Origin: UBA2821 sp902763335
GTDB lineage: Bacteria; Bacillota; Clostridia; Lachnospirales; Lachnospiraceae
Length of the DNA stretch: 64,000 bases
Assembly (NCBI GenBank): GCA_052066835.1
Contig: JBQHRJ010000006.1
Strand: one strand, 5' to 3'
In this document: in pieces, positions 50,917-61,580 of the stretch
Layout: each line of letters starts with the position of its first letter
How positions within the stretch are numbered: the stretch's first letter is position 1
Made by a program: the position numbers and the translations under genes
Notes under the pieces: generated by a model
The model's database searches: none
What the model was told of the DNA's origin: nothing
Seen by the model: only the letters and a program-made list of their open reading frames with translations

Positions 50917-53130
50917 ATGAATAAGTTTGGAAAAGGCAAAAGTTGGGCCATTTTCATCGTGACCATTGCGTGTATGGTAGCTTTAGGACTGCTTGCCGGA
51001 TTTGGTTTTGGTGAGAAAAAGACAGGTGCAGCCAAGAATATAATTCTTGGACTTGACTTAAAGGGTGGAGTAAGTATCACCTATGAAGTAGTAGATGAAG
51101 AATTTACTAAGGAACAGTTGGAAGATACAAAGTATAAGCTTGAACTGAGAGTTTCAAACTACAGTACAGAGTCTGAGGTATACACAGTTGGTGATAACAG
51201 AATAACTGTAGATATCCCTGGTGCATATGATGCGGAAAAGATTCTCGAAGAGCTTGGAAAACCGGGGTCTATCATGTTCGCAACAAAGGCAGACAGCAGT
51301 TTTACCGGAGATGATACATACAGTGCATATACAGCACCTGACGGAACTGTGTATAAAGTATGGGTAAACGGTGACGATGTAGCTGATGCACAGCCTATAA
51401 ACGGTTCAGACAAGACAACCGGTGCGACAGATTATGAAGTTGAATTAAAGCTTACTGATTTAGGTAAACAGAAATTTGCAGAAGCAACTACAGAAAATGT
51501 CGGCAAGACTATTTCTATTATATACGACGAGAAGGTTATAAGCTCACCTACAGTTGAGAGTGCCATTACAACAGGACAGGCTGTTATCAACGGAATGGGT
51601 TCATATGAGGCTGCTGAGGACCTTGCATCTACAATAAGAATCGGTTCGCTTTCATTACAGCTTAAGGAAGTAAGTTCACAGGTAGTAGGAGCAAAACTTG
51701 GAAATGATGCCATAAGTTCAAGCCTTGTTGCCGGACTTATCGGACTTGCAATCGTAATGTTATTTATGATAATTGTTTACCGTGTTCCGGGTGTAGTTGC
51801 CAGTATCGCACTTGCAATTTATACAGTATTTGAATTACTTGTACTTAATGGATTTGACCTTACACTTACATTACCGGGTATAGCAGGTATTATCCTTTCT
51901 ATAGGTATGGCGGTTGATGCAAATGTAATCATTTATGCCAGAATAAAGGAAGAACTTGCAGCAGGAAGAGCAGTTGATACATCTATACAGACAGGATTTA
52001 AGAAAGCTGCTTCAGCGATCATTGACGGTAACATTACGACAATTATCGCTGCACTGGTTCTTATGTGGAAAGGCTCAGGTACAGTAAAAGGATTTGCACA
52101 GACACTTGCAATAGGTATTATATTATCAGTATTTACTGCACTTGTTATATCACGACTTCTTGTATATCTTATGTATAACATGGGATGCAAGAGCGTTAAA
52201 TGCTACGGTGTTCAGAAGGAAAGAAAAACTATCGATTTCCTTAAACATAAGGTTGCATGGTTTACTATCTCAATAGTTGTTATTTTAGCAGGTGTTGTTG
52301 CAATGATAGTAAATTCAGCATCAGGAAAAGGTGCATTCGACTACAGTATCGAATTTAAGGGTGGTACATCTACTACAGTTACATTCGATAAGGAATATTC
52401 AATAGATGAGTTTAATAATACAATTAAACCTGAGATAGCTAAGATTATAGGAAATAATGATATACAGGGTCAGAAGGTTACAGATTCAACTCAGTATGTT
52501 ATAAAGACACAGGTTATGGAATCTGACGTAAGAGATGAGTTCAAGCAGATGCTTGTTGATAAGTTTAATGCTGATGAGAAGATGGAAGAGACTAACATCA
52601 GTTCAAGTATCAGTGGCGAAATGAGAACAAATGCCATTATAGCTGTTATCATAGCTACAATCTGCATGCTTATATATATATGGTTCAGATTTAAGGATAT
52701 TAAGTTTGCATCAAGTGCGGTTATTGCACTTATCCATGATGTTGTAATTGTTATAGGTTTCTATGCTATATCAAGAACAACAGTAGGAACAACATTTATA
52801 GCTTGTATGCTTACAATACTTGGTTACTCAATAAACGCTACAATCGTTATTTTCGACAGAATAAGAGAGAACCTTGCAATGGTTAAGAACAGCAGGGCGA
52901 TAGATCTTAAGGATATCGTTAATAAGAGTATAACTCAGACATTAACAAGAAGTATATATACTTCATTTACAACATTCGTTATGGTGTTCGTACTCTTCAT
53001 AATGGGTGTTACATCTATCCGTGAGTTTGCATTACCTATTATGGTAGGTATTGTATGTGGTGGATATTCATCAGTATTCATTACAGGTTCACTGTGGTAT
53101 GTAATGTCAAAGAAAAAATATGAGAAATAA
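50917..53130 (+). CDS. secDF: Protein translocase SecDF fusion
   Basis: This single polypeptide of 737 residues joins SecD (about 1-430) and SecF (about 440-737), each with six transmembrane helices around an extracellular domain. SecD motifs: GLDLKGGVSITYEV, and the helix-4 region SIGMAVDANVIIYARIKEEL; SecF: EFKGGTSTTVTF and GYSINATIVIFDRIREN. It uses proton-motive force to aid Sec export. A strong RBS (AAAAGGAG) precedes the ATG. It follows the SCIFF maturase by 30 bases, an arrangement conserved in many Clostridia. Confidence 0.95.
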   Translation: MNKFGKGKSWAIFIVTIACMVALGLLAGFGFGEKKTGAAKNIILGLDLKGGVSITYEVVDEEFTKEQLEDTKYKLELRVSNYSTESEVYTVGDNRITVDIPGAYDAEKILEELGKPGSIMFATKADSSFTGDDTYSAYTAPDGTVYKVWVNGDDVADAQPINGSDKTTGATDYEVELKLTDLGKQKFAEATTENVGKTISIIYDEKVISSPTVESAITTGQAVINGMGSYEAAEDLASTIRIGSLSLQLKEVSSQVVGAKLGNDAISSSLVAGLIGLAIVMLFMIIVYRVPGVVASIALAIYTVFELLVLNGFDLTLTLPGIAGIILSIGMAVDANVIIYARIKEELAAGRAVDTSIQTGFKKAASAIIDGNITTIIAALVLMWKGSGTVKGFAQTLAIGIILSVFTALVISRLLVYLMYNMGCKSVKCYGVQKERKTIDFLKHKVAWFTISIVVILAGVVAMIVNSASGKGAFDYSIEFKGGTSTTVTFDKEYSIDEFNNTIKPEIAKIIGNNDIQGQKVTDSTQYVIKTQVMESDVRDEFKQMLVDKFNADEKMEETNISSSISGEMRTNAIIAVIIATICMLIYIWFRFKDIKFASSAVIALIHDVVIVIGFYAISRTTVGTTFIACMLTILGYSINATIVIFDRIRENLAMVKNSRAIDLKDIVNKSITQTLTRSIYTSFTTFVMVFVLFIMGVTSIREFALPIMVGIVCGGYSSVFITGSLWYVMSKKKYEK

Positions 53131-53148
53131 AATTTATTAGGTTATAGT

Positions 53149-53190
53149 AACAGGCAGAAGGACGGGTAAAGGTCTTTCTGCCTGTTTTTT
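53149..53190 (+). terminator. secDF terminator
   Basis: AACAGGCAGA-GGAC / GTC-TTCTGCCTGTT with T6. Confidence 0.85.
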
Positions 53191-53257
53191 AATGCGCTTT
53201 GCGGCGCAATTGCTTATGATAAAAGTATTACCGTGTGAATACGAGATGGAGGTAATG

Positions 53258-55024
53258 ATGGAAAAATGGAAGGTATATGCAAAAAAAGCAGACTTTGATA
53301 ATATAAGCAGAGAATTTGGAATTGATAAGGTCGTGGCAAGAATAATAAGAAACAGAGATGTCACAGGCAGTGAAAGTATAAGAAAATATCTTTATGGTGA
53401 TAAAAGCGGTATATATTCGCCGTGGCTTATGAAGGATGTTGAAAAGGCAGTATCCATCATAAATCAGTCCATTGCCGAAAAAGAAAAAATAAGGGTAGTG
53501 GGGGATTATGATATAGATGGTGTCTGCTCCGGAAATATATTGGTACAGGGACTTGAAGAAATAGGAGCTGATGTTGACTTCGATGTTCCTGACAGAATAA
53601 ATGACGGTTACGGTATAAATGTAAGTATAATAAAGAGGGCATATGATGATGGTGTGAATCTTATAGTAACCTGTGATAACGGAATAGCAGCCGTTGAGGC
53701 GGTGGAGTATGCCAAAAGTCTTGGGATGAAGATAATAGTAACAGACCATCATGAGATACTGTATGTGGAAAATGATGGTGAAACGGAGTATATTATTCCG
53801 AAGGCAGATGCAGTTATTAATCCAAAGCAGCCGGATGATAATTATCCGTTTAGGGATATGTGTGGTGCAGGTGTTGCGTACAAGCTTATCTGGGCATTGT
53901 TTGAAAAAAACGGAAAAAGTCCGGAAGAATGGGAAAAATATCTGGAGCCGGCAGCAATTGCCACCATAGGAGATGTGGTGGAGCTTAAAGATGAAAACAG
54001 AATAATCACATCTGAAGGTTTGAAAATGTTAAATCATACAACAAACAGAGGATTAATCAGTCTTATCGAGGAGACAGGGCTTACAGGAAAAAAGATAAGT
54101 TCATATCATATAGGCTTTGTACTGGGACCGTGTCTTAATGCCGGAGGAAGACTTGATACGGCAAAGAAGTCATTCAGACTTTTATACACAAAATCTGAGA
54201 GTGAGGCAAAAGAGATTGCAAAAGAGCTTAAGGAGCTGAATGACGAGAGAAAGGCAATGACAGAAGAAGGATTTGATGAGGCGGTAGAAGTTATAGAAAA
54301 TACAAAGGATATGATAAATGACAGGGTGCTTGTAGTAAAACTTGAGGACTGTCATGAAAGCATTGTCGGAATAATAGCCGGAAGAATCAGGGAGAAGTAT
54401 AATAAACCTGTTTTTGTACTAACAAAAGTGAAAGACGGGTTAAAGGGGTCAGGCAGGTCGATTGAAGAATACAATATGTTTGAGGAGTTAGTAAAATGCA
54501 GACATCTGTTTCAGAAGTTTGGGGGGCATGCCATGGCTGCGGGCATATCCATTGATGAGGATAAATATGAGGAACTCAGATATACACTTAATACTAATGC
54601 AGCATTAACAGAGGATGATCTGTGCAGAAAAGTATGGATAGATGTGCCGATGCCATTTAACTATATAACAGACAGGCTGATTAAAGAACTGGATCTGCTT
54701 GAGCCGTTTGGCAAAGGAAATGAAAAACCTGTTTTTGCACAGAAAAATGTAAAGGTTCTAAAAATAAATATCTTTGGAAAGAACAGAAATGTTATAAGAA
54801 TGGATCTTATGGGGGAGGAGGGATTTTCTATGGAAGGCACACTTTTTAAGAGTGGAGATGAGTTTGTGAAGGAACTTGGGGAAGCCTTTGGGGAGCAGGA
54901 AGCTGAAAAGGCGTTAAACGGTAATGAGAACAGTATAAATCTGTCTGTTTTATACTATCCTGAAATTAATGAATATCGCGGAAGGAACAATATTAGAGTT
55001 GTTATAAAGCGGTATTTGTGCTAA
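53258..55024 (+). CDS. recJ: Single-stranded-DNA exonuclease RecJ
   Basis: The enzyme degrades single-stranded DNA 5' to 3' in repair. It has 588 residues from the ATG at 53258 (GGAGG 5 bases upstream; longer in-frame starts lack one). DHH phosphoesterase motifs: VGDYDIDGVCSG near 80, TCDNG, VTDHHEI near 160, and GDVVEL. The DHHA1 domain has GRSIEEYN and GGHAMAAGISI (about 395-450). The OB-like C-terminal part (about 480-588) completes the enzyme. It lies upstream of apt, as in many Firmicutes. Confidence 0.95.
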   Translation: MEKWKVYAKKADFDNISREFGIDKVVARIIRNRDVTGSESIRKYLYGDKSGIYSPWLMKDVEKAVSIINQSIAEKEKIRVVGDYDIDGVCSGNILVQGLEEIGADVDFDVPDRINDGYGINVSIIKRAYDDGVNLIVTCDNGIAAVEAVEYAKSLGMKIIVTDHHEILYVENDGETEYIIPKADAVINPKQPDDNYPFRDMCGAGVAYKLIWALFEKNGKSPEEWEKYLEPAAIATIGDVVELKDENRIITSEGLKMLNHTTNRGLISLIEETGLTGKKISSYHIGFVLGPCLNAGGRLDTAKKSFRLLYTKSESEAKEIAKELKELNDERKAMTEEGFDEAVEVIENTKDMINDRVLVVKLEDCHESIVGIIAGRIREKYNKPVFVLTKVKDGLKGSGRSIEEYNMFEELVKCRHLFQKFGGHAMAAGISIDEDKYEELRYTLNTNAALTEDDLCRKVWIDVPMPFNYITDRLIKELDLLEPFGKGNEKPVFAQKNVKVLKINIFGKNRNVIRMDLMGEEGFSMEGTLFKSGDEFVKELGEAFGEQEAEKALNGNENSINLSVLYYPEINEYRGRNNIRVVIKRYLC

Positions 55025-55072
55025 TATATAGTTAGCGTTATAATGATGATAAATGAAATAATGGAGGCAGAA

Positions 55073-55597
55073 ATGAAGAAAATAGAAGATTACGTAAGAA
55101 GTATAAAGGATTTTCCGGAAGAGGGTATAATATTCAGGGATGTTACAACTGTTTTACAGGATGCAGAGGGTTTGCAGCTGGCAATAGATTTAATGCAGGA
55201 TAAGGTTAAGGATCTTGACTTTGATATAGTGATAGGACCGGAGTCAAGAGGATTTATATTCGGTATGCCGATAGCATACAATATGAAGAAAGCATTTGTT
55301 CCTGTAAGAAAAAAAGGAAAGCTGCCATGTGAGACTGTTTCCATGGAATATGAGCTTGAGTATGGAACAGCAACAATAGAAATACACAAGGATGCCATAA
55401 AGCCGGGACAGAAAGTTGTCATAATAGATGATCTTATAGCTACAGGCGGTACTATTGAAGCTATTATAAAGCTTGTTGAAGGACTTGGAGGAGAAGTTGT
55501 CGGCATATGTTTCCTGATGGAACTTGCAGGTCTTAAAGGACGTGAAAAACTTGAAGGCTACAATGTAAGTTCAGTAATAAAGTATGATGGAAAATAA
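55073..55597 (+). CDS. apt: Adenine phosphoribosyltransferase
   Basis: The enzyme converts adenine and PRPP to AMP (purine salvage). It has 174 residues from the ATG at 55073, with GGAGG upstream. Motifs: DFPEEGIIFRDVTTVL, GPESRGFIFG, and the PRPP loop VVIIDDLIATGGT near residue 118. The longer in-frame start at 55043 lacks an RBS. It follows recJ by about 50 bases and is likely in the same operon. Confidence 0.96.
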   Translation: MKKIEDYVRSIKDFPEEGIIFRDVTTVLQDAEGLQLAIDLMQDKVKDLDFDIVIGPESRGFIFGMPIAYNMKKAFVPVRKKGKLPCETVSMEYELEYGTATIEIHKDAIKPGQKVVIIDDLIATGGTIEAIIKLVEGLGGEVVGICFLMELAGLKGREKLEGYNVSSVIKYDGK

Positions 55598-55639
55598 TTA
55601 AAACAGTGTGCGATAAATCGCTCAGAAATGAGGATTTTT

Positions 55640-58600
55640 ATGAAGAAATTAAAAGTATACCAAAAATTATTGTTAGCTTTATTTGTAATATTTGCAGGTG
55701 TATTTGCGGTATTCCGGTATGCGACGGCGGACAGCCTTAAGGTGGTTATCACCGGAAATATGCTGACTGACGGAACGTGGAAGGTAGGTTCGCAGCCTGA
55801 GATATGGTCTGCAAGTGCTTTTGACGGAGACAATGAAGCCGGTACTGCAGAAGAACTTAATGCAGATTCAGTAATAAACTGGCAGTCTTCAGATCCGTCT
55901 GTTGTAAAAATTACTCCACAGAGTATGAATGGAAATACCGTGTCACAGGTTATGCTTACACCTGTAAGTGCCGGAACCGTAACAGTTACAGCAACGTATA
56001 CAAAGAATATTACGGGAAGTGACGGTACCGTTACCACTCTTACGGCAAAAGCGGAGAGAAAGGTAGTTGTAAAGTTTGAGATTACAAATCCGCCACAGAA
56101 TCCATATGAGGATTCAGATGTCGTAAGTGATATCTATACTACATCTACGAACGATGTAATATTTACATCATCTGATGAGACGGTTGCCAAAGTGGCAAAT
56201 GGAGGTACCGGCGGAGGAGTGATTACACTTACAGGTGCGGGTGCAGCCACTATAACGGCACAGTCTTCTGACGGACAGAAGGATTCATGCAGGGTTGTAG
56301 TAAATGCAAGAATAACAGAGACAGATATTCCTGTGACTGTTGAATATAAGGAAAAGCATAAATTACTGACAAATGCAGTCAATGCTTCTTCGATATATTA
56401 TCAGAGTGATAATTCTGATATTGCAGATGTGGATAATGAAGGAACTATCACCGGTATAAGTGCAGGTAAAGCAAAAGTATATGTAATGTCATTAGATAAG
56501 ACGGATGCATGGTATGGAAAACTTCCGAATCCGGCAAGAAGTGTTGATGTGGAGGTTCCGTTTGCCATAACAAGTACACCGGTCTTAAATGTCGGAGATA
56601 CAGCTACATTAAAGACAAATATAGATGATAAATATGCAGGACAGGTAAGCTGGAATTCAAATGATACATCTGTTATAGAAATAACCCAGGACGGTACTAT
56701 AACGGCTAAGAGAAGCGGAAGTGCCCTCGTATATGCAACAGTTGTAAACAAAAACATATTTGGAACAAGTACACCACAGTATGCACAGGTACTTGTTACA
56801 GTAATAGATGCATTTGCAATCAGTAAATCTGACGTAACCATACAGGCGGGAGAATCAGTTGAACTCAAGGCACTTGTTACAGACAATACTGCAAGTGTTA
56901 AGTGGGAAACGGCAGACAATAATATAGTGTCTATAGCAACATCAAAGGATGATCCGTATTCAGTTACAGTGACCGGTTTAAAGAAAGGAACTGCAACAGT
57001 TACTGCTACACAGACCGTCAATGGTATAAATAAAACTGCAAAATGTATCATAACCATTACGGAACCTGTACAGGATATAAGCGTGTATCCTACATCAGTA
57101 CAGATAGACAGGGGAGATTCATATCCTCTGACCATTACATTTACACCGGAGCTTCCTGATAACCGCAAGGTCAAGTGGGAATCAAGTGATAATTCAGTTG
57201 CGACTGTAGATGAAAATGGAATTGTTAAAGCGGTAGGCGGAGGAAATGCCGTAATATGGGTTATAACAGAAGATGGAATAAAAGTTGCATCATGTGATGT
57301 AAGCGTAAGAGTTCCTGTTACCGGAATTTCACTTAGCGAAACTAAGATAAGAGAGAGCTTAAATGCGGGTACACATCAGCTTACAGCTACAGTGATGCCG
57401 GCAGGACCGGGTGTAAATACAGAGATAGAATGGTCAGCATCTCCTTCAGACGGAAGTATAGTGAAGGTGGATGATACCGGACTTATTACATATGTGGCAC
57501 CGGGTGATGCTACAGTTATTGCAAAATCCAAAGACGGTGGATTTATTGCCACATGTCAGATAGAGGTACTCAGACCTGTATCAAGCGTTACACTTGATTA
57601 TACAGATATAAAAATGAAGATAGATGACACATTCAGACTTTCAGCAGAAGTATTGCCGGTGGATGCATCAGATAAATCCGTAAAATGGGAATCAAGCGAT
57701 ACATCGGTTGTCACTGTTGATGGAAACGGTCTTGTTACTGCCAAGAGTGCAGGTATGGCTACAGTACTTGTAAGAACAAATGATGGTGGAATAACAGCAA
57801 TGTGTAATGTTAAGGTATACCAGCCGGTTACACTTGTTACCATCAGTAACACTGAACTGTCAGTCAGAAAAGGAGCGACGGCATGGCTTAATGCAACTGC
57901 ACTGCCTGCAAATGCTGACAATAAGGTAATAAAGTGGAGTACATCTGATGCAGAGATAGCAACAGTGGATGAAAACACAGGAATGATAACTGCGATTACA
58001 CCGGGAACATGTACCATAGTAGCTACAAGCGAGGACAGCGGACTTACAGCAAAATGTACGCTTACTGTCACACAGGCGATAACCGGTATAACATTAAATG
58101 CCACAAGAAGAACCATAATGAAGGATGACCAGTTTGCACTTACTCCGAATGTGAAGCCTGCAGATGCAGAAAACAGAAATGTTATATTCTCATCAAGCAG
58201 TCCTGATGTGGCAACTGTAGATGAAAACGGAGTTGTTACAGGACTTAAGGGTGGACAGACTGTGATAGTTGCAAAGACGGAAGAGAGAGGTCTTACGGCA
58301 AGTTGTCTTGTAACGGTTCAGGAATTTGTTACATCTGTCAAGATGTCAGGCGGACAGGAATATGTAAATAAGGGAGATGTGCTCTCGCTTAAAGCTGAAG
58401 TATTACCGGAAACTGCCACAAATCCTAAGATAAGATGGAAATCAGGCAATCCGAATATAATGAGTGTAAACTCAAAAGGAATTGCCAAGGCAAGAGGATA
58501 CGGTAAAGTTACAATATATGCGTATGCGTCCGATGGAAGCGGATTATATGACAAATACACAATGATTGTGGAGAAACCTTTAAGGCGTATATCATTTAAT

Positions 58601-59809
58601 CCTAGGAGTATAGATATAACAAAGGGAGATTCTAAAAAAATAAAACCAATATTCAAACCGGTGGATGCTACATTTAAGGATGTTGAATGGAGCACATCAG
58701 ATTCATCGGTGGTCAAAATAGATGAAAATGGTACGGTTACGGCTGTATCAAGCGGAAAAGCAGTGATAAGCTGTAAATCCGTAAGAAATGGCATAGTAGG
58801 AAACTGCACTGTAAATGTCAGAGAATATGTTGAAAGCATAAAAATAACGGGACAGGGCAGCAGAGGTGAAATAAGCTTCGGATATACGAAGAAATTAAAA
58901 GCTGTGGTAAAACCGTCAACGGCTACGGATAAACGTGTATGGTGGAGTTCAAGCAATGGTAATGTGTTAAGGGTAGACCAGAACGGAAATGTAACAGCGG
59001 TAGGCTATGGTTATGCAACTATAACAGCCATTGCGATGGATAGAAACACAGTTACTGCAAGTGTAGGGCTGAATGTGATTAAGCCTGTCTCAAGCATAGT
59101 AGTAAGTCCTTCAAAACTTACATTGGTAGAGGGAAGGTCTGCAAGTGTTAATGCTACGGTAAATCCTGCTGATGCAACGTACACGGGAGTTCAGTGGAAA
59201 ACTACGGATGCAAATGTTGCAACTGTAGACTTAAATGGTGGAATAACAGCAATATCAAAAGGAAGCTGTCGTGTATACGCAGAATCCACCGATGGAAATG
59301 AGATAAGAGGAATAGTTGACGTAGTTGTAAAACCGGCAGTAAATGCCACATCTGTTGCGATAAGTGCATCAAGTGTAACGATGCTTCCGGGACAGACAAG
59401 AAGATTATCCGTAAGGGTAAAACCGTCGAATACAACAGAGAGTATTGCATGGTATTCAAGTGATGAATCAGTGGCAACTGTTGATTCAAACGGTGTGGTA
59501 ACATCAAAAGGTCAGGGATTGGCTACGATTTATGCAATATCTACAGATACGGGACTTGAAAGTTCATGTGATGTAATAGTGCTGGCACTTAATGCCACAT
59601 ATATAACATTAGAGCAGTATGACAGCTATGATCTGGATGTATTTGGAGCCACGGGAACTATTAAGTGGTATTCAAATAATAAGAGAGTGGCAACTGTGTC
59701 ACAAAACGGAACTGTTGTCGGAAGAATGGCAGGTAAAACAACTATAGCTGCAAAAGTTAATGGAAAAGTACTTTACTGTACAGTTGTTGTAAGAACAATG
59801 AAGAAATAA
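55640..59809 (+). CDS. Giant Big_2 tandem-repeat surface protein
   Basis: The product has 1389 residues: an N-terminal signal/anchor segment (about 6-28, LLLALFVIFAGVFAVF), then about 13 Big_2 Ig-like domains of 80-90 residues with the repeated motifs NKxxxWSSSDxxVATVDENGxVTA and GxATIxAxSxDG (x is any residue), and a C-terminal truncated repeat. No sortase signal or SLH domain is seen. The ATG at 55640 has GAGG 6 bases upstream; an ATG at 55628 is the alternative. It lies downstream of apt and ends at a terminator. The likely role is adhesion or wall structure. Confidence 0.85.
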   Translation: MKKLKVYQKLLLALFVIFAGVFAVFRYATADSLKVVITGNMLTDGTWKVGSQPEIWSASAFDGDNEAGTAEELNADSVINWQSSDPSVVKITPQSMNGNTVSQVMLTPVSAGTVTVTATYTKNITGSDGTVTTLTAKAERKVVVKFEITNPPQNPYEDSDVVSDIYTTSTNDVIFTSSDETVAKVANGGTGGGVITLTGAGAATITAQSSDGQKDSCRVVVNARITETDIPVTVEYKEKHKLLTNAVNASSIYYQSDNSDIADVDNEGTITGISAGKAKVYVMSLDKTDAWYGKLPNPARSVDVEVPFAITSTPVLNVGDTATLKTNIDDKYAGQVSWNSNDTSVIEITQDGTITAKRSGSALVYATVVNKNIFGTSTPQYAQVLVTVIDAFAISKSDVTIQAGESVELKALVTDNTASVKWETADNNIVSIATSKDDPYSVTVTGLKKGTATVTATQTVNGINKTAKCIITITEPVQDISVYPTSVQIDRGDSYPLTITFTPELPDNRKVKWESSDNSVATVDENGIVKAVGGGNAVIWVITEDGIKVASCDVSVRVPVTGISLSETKIRESLNAGTHQLTATVMPAGPGVNTEIEWSASPSDGSIVKVDDTGLITYVAPGDATVIAKSKDGGFIATCQIEVLRPVSSVTLDYTDIKMKIDDTFRLSAEVLPVDASDKSVKWESSDTSVVTVDGNGLVTAKSAGMATVLVRTNDGGITAMCNVKVYQPVTLVTISNTELSVRKGATAWLNATALPANADNKVIKWSTSDAEIATVDENTGMITAITPGTCTIVATSEDSGLTAKCTLTVTQAITGITLNATRRTIMKDDQFALTPNVKPADAENRNVIFSSSSPDVATVDENGVVTGLKGGQTVIVAKTEERGLTASCLVTVQEFVTSVKMSGGQEYVNKGDVLSLKAEVLPETATNPKIRWKSGNPNIMSVNSKGIAKARGYGKVTIYAYASDGSGLYDKYTMIVEKPLRRISFNPRSIDITKGDSKKIKPIFKPVDATFKDVEWSTSDSSVVKIDENGTVTAVSSGKAVISCKSVRNGIVGNCTVNVREYVESIKITGQGSRGEISFGYTKKLKAVVKPSTATDKRVWWSSSNGNVLRVDQNGNVTAVGYGYATITAIAMDRNTVTASVGLNVIKPVSSIVVSPSKLTLVEGRSASVNATVNPADATYTGVQWKTTDANVATVDLNGGITAISKGSCRVYAESTDGNEIRGIVDVVVKPAVNATSVAISASSVTMLPGQTRRLSVRVKPSNTTESIAWYSSDESVATVDSNGVVTSKGQGLATIYAISTDTGLESSCDVIVLALNATYITLEQYDSYDLDVFGATGTIKWYSNNKRVATVSQNGTVVGRMAGKTTIAAKVNGKVLYCTVVVRTMKK

Positions 59810-59816
59810 GTATAAG

Positions 59817-59858
59817 AAAAAAGACAGAACTTCAGGTATTGGGGTTCTGTCTTTTTTT
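59817..59858 (+). terminator. Terminator of the Big_2 protein gene
   Basis: AAAGACAGAAC / GTTCTGTCTTT with T7, loop about 13 bases. Confidence 0.85.
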
Positions 59859-59939
59859 ATGTTGCGTTAAAATTCATATTATGATATATTATAATGTGTT
59901 ATTTTGGGTGAAAAAATTAATCGGATAGGAGATTCTTAT

Positions 59940-61562
59940 ATGAAATGCAGTAAATGTGGTGAAGAGTGTAATGAAAATCAGGCTTTTTGCCTCAAATGCG
60001 GAACACCCATACAGATAGTTCCGGATTTGAATATTATAGAAGAAGAACTGGCAAATAATGTAGGTGAACTTCTTGAGGAGATAAAGGAAGAAGAGAGTCA
60101 GTCAGGTAATTCGCACAGTGCTTATTATTACGACACGGGACTTGAGGACAATTCAGATAAATATGACACATTAAGTGGATTTAAACCCATTCAGCTCGAT
60201 GATGACCTTGAAGAAGAGATTAATCGTGCCAATATGCAGAAGAGTATGAAGGATAATGATGATGAATCCGGTTACACGGTTGACAGAACTGAAATGGTGA
60301 AGAAGAGCAGAAAGAAAAGATTAAATGAAGAAGAGATTATGGCACGTAATGAGAGAAAAATGTTTAAGGTTAAAGTTACGTGTGCAATAATTGCAATATT
60401 TGTGGTGATAGTTCTTGCTGCCGTTGCCATATTCTGGCCGACATCAGGTAATAAGAGTACAGCATTTAAGACTGCCTATGATAAAGGAATGAAATATTAT
60501 AATGATGGTGATTATACCAATGCCGTAAATGAGTATGTAAAGGCACATGATCTTGCAAGTGACAAGAGTTCGCTAAAGAAAGTTCTTACATCATTATGGG
60601 ATGCATACAAGAAGATAGATGGCATGGACATGCAGCAGATAGATGTTATCAAGGAACTTATAAATGTAGAACCGGATAATATAGATTATTATGAGGAACT
60701 GTTGCGTTTATATGATAAAAACGGAATGGTATCCGAGATGGATACACTGTTAAAGTCAGTGGCAGGAACAGACATAGCTTCCCAGCTTACAGAGTATTCA
60801 TTTCTCGGTCCTGAATTTAATTATGAGTCAGGAACATATGATCAGTATATCTATATAACACTCAGTAATAACAATGGATATAAGATGTATTACACAACCG
60901 ACGGTACCGAACCGACAACTGCATCGACGGAGTACACGGACAGTTTTCAGATTGATAAAGAGGGAACGACAGTGGTGAAGGCGATATCCGTAAATGAAAA
61001 GGGTATCTCAAGCACGGTAGTGACCAAAGAATTTGAGATAAAACTGTCTACACTTACGGCACCGACCGTAACACCGGACAGCGGAGTATATACATCAGTA
61101 AAACAGATAGAAGTGCTTGTGCCTGAAAAATGTACGGCATATTACACATTAGGAGAGAATGGGTCAATACCGACAGAGGGTTCAGAGAAGTACACGGGTC
61201 CTATAGACATGCCGGTTGGAAAAAATGTTTTTTCAGTAATAGTTGTTAATGAACAGGGTGTTTCTAGTTCTGTCACGCAGAAAATATATGAGCTTAATGT
61301 GGATAGAACTTACACATACAGTCAGGCTTTAGACAGCCTTAAGACAAATTTAATTTCCAGTGGATTTATTATTGACAGTGAGGGAAACACTGCAACTGGA
61401 GGAATAGTTGAGTTTTCTTATGTAGGTGTTCAGGTAATGGAAGGTAATGAATATTATCTTATAAGAGCATCATCAGGGGAAACCTTCGGAGTGGGTACTG
61501 TTACAGGAGTAATAGTAAGTGTTAAAACAAATGACAGGGGCATATATGAAATTGCAAAATAG
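59940..61562 (+). CDS. Zinc-ribbon, TPR and CHB_HEX-type membrane protein
   Basis: The protein has 540 residues. An N-terminal zinc ribbon (CSKCGEECNENQAFCLKCGTPI, two CxxC pairs), an acidic linker, one transmembrane helix (about 145-168), a TPR-like helical part (about 180-270), and two chitobiase C-terminal-like beta domains (about 290-375 and 385-450, with YYTTDGTEPTTAS and YYTLGENGSIPTEGS) follow in order. A C-terminal domain of about 85 residues completes it. AGGAG lies 7 bases before the ATG at 59940. The zinc ribbon is cytoplasmic and the rest outside, a sensor-like layout. Function unknown. Confidence 0.8.
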   Translation: MKCSKCGEECNENQAFCLKCGTPIQIVPDLNIIEEELANNVGELLEEIKEEESQSGNSHSAYYYDTGLEDNSDKYDTLSGFKPIQLDDDLEEEINRANMQKSMKDNDDESGYTVDRTEMVKKSRKKRLNEEEIMARNERKMFKVKVTCAIIAIFVVIVLAAVAIFWPTSGNKSTAFKTAYDKGMKYYNDGDYTNAVNEYVKAHDLASDKSSLKKVLTSLWDAYKKIDGMDMQQIDVIKELINVEPDNIDYYEELLRLYDKNGMVSEMDTLLKSVAGTDIASQLTEYSFLGPEFNYESGTYDQYIYITLSNNNGYKMYYTTDGTEPTTASTEYTDSFQIDKEGTTVVKAISVNEKGISSTVVTKEFEIKLSTLTAPTVTPDSGVYTSVKQIEVLVPEKCTAYYTLGENGSIPTEGSEKYTGPIDMPVGKNVFSVIVVNEQGVSSSVTQKIYELNVDRTYTYSQALDSLKTNLISSGFIIDSEGNTATGGIVEFSYVGVQVMEGNEYYLIRASSGETFGVGTVTGVIVSVKTNDRGIYEIAK

Positions 61563-61580
61563 AAGGGAGAAAGAGGAATT

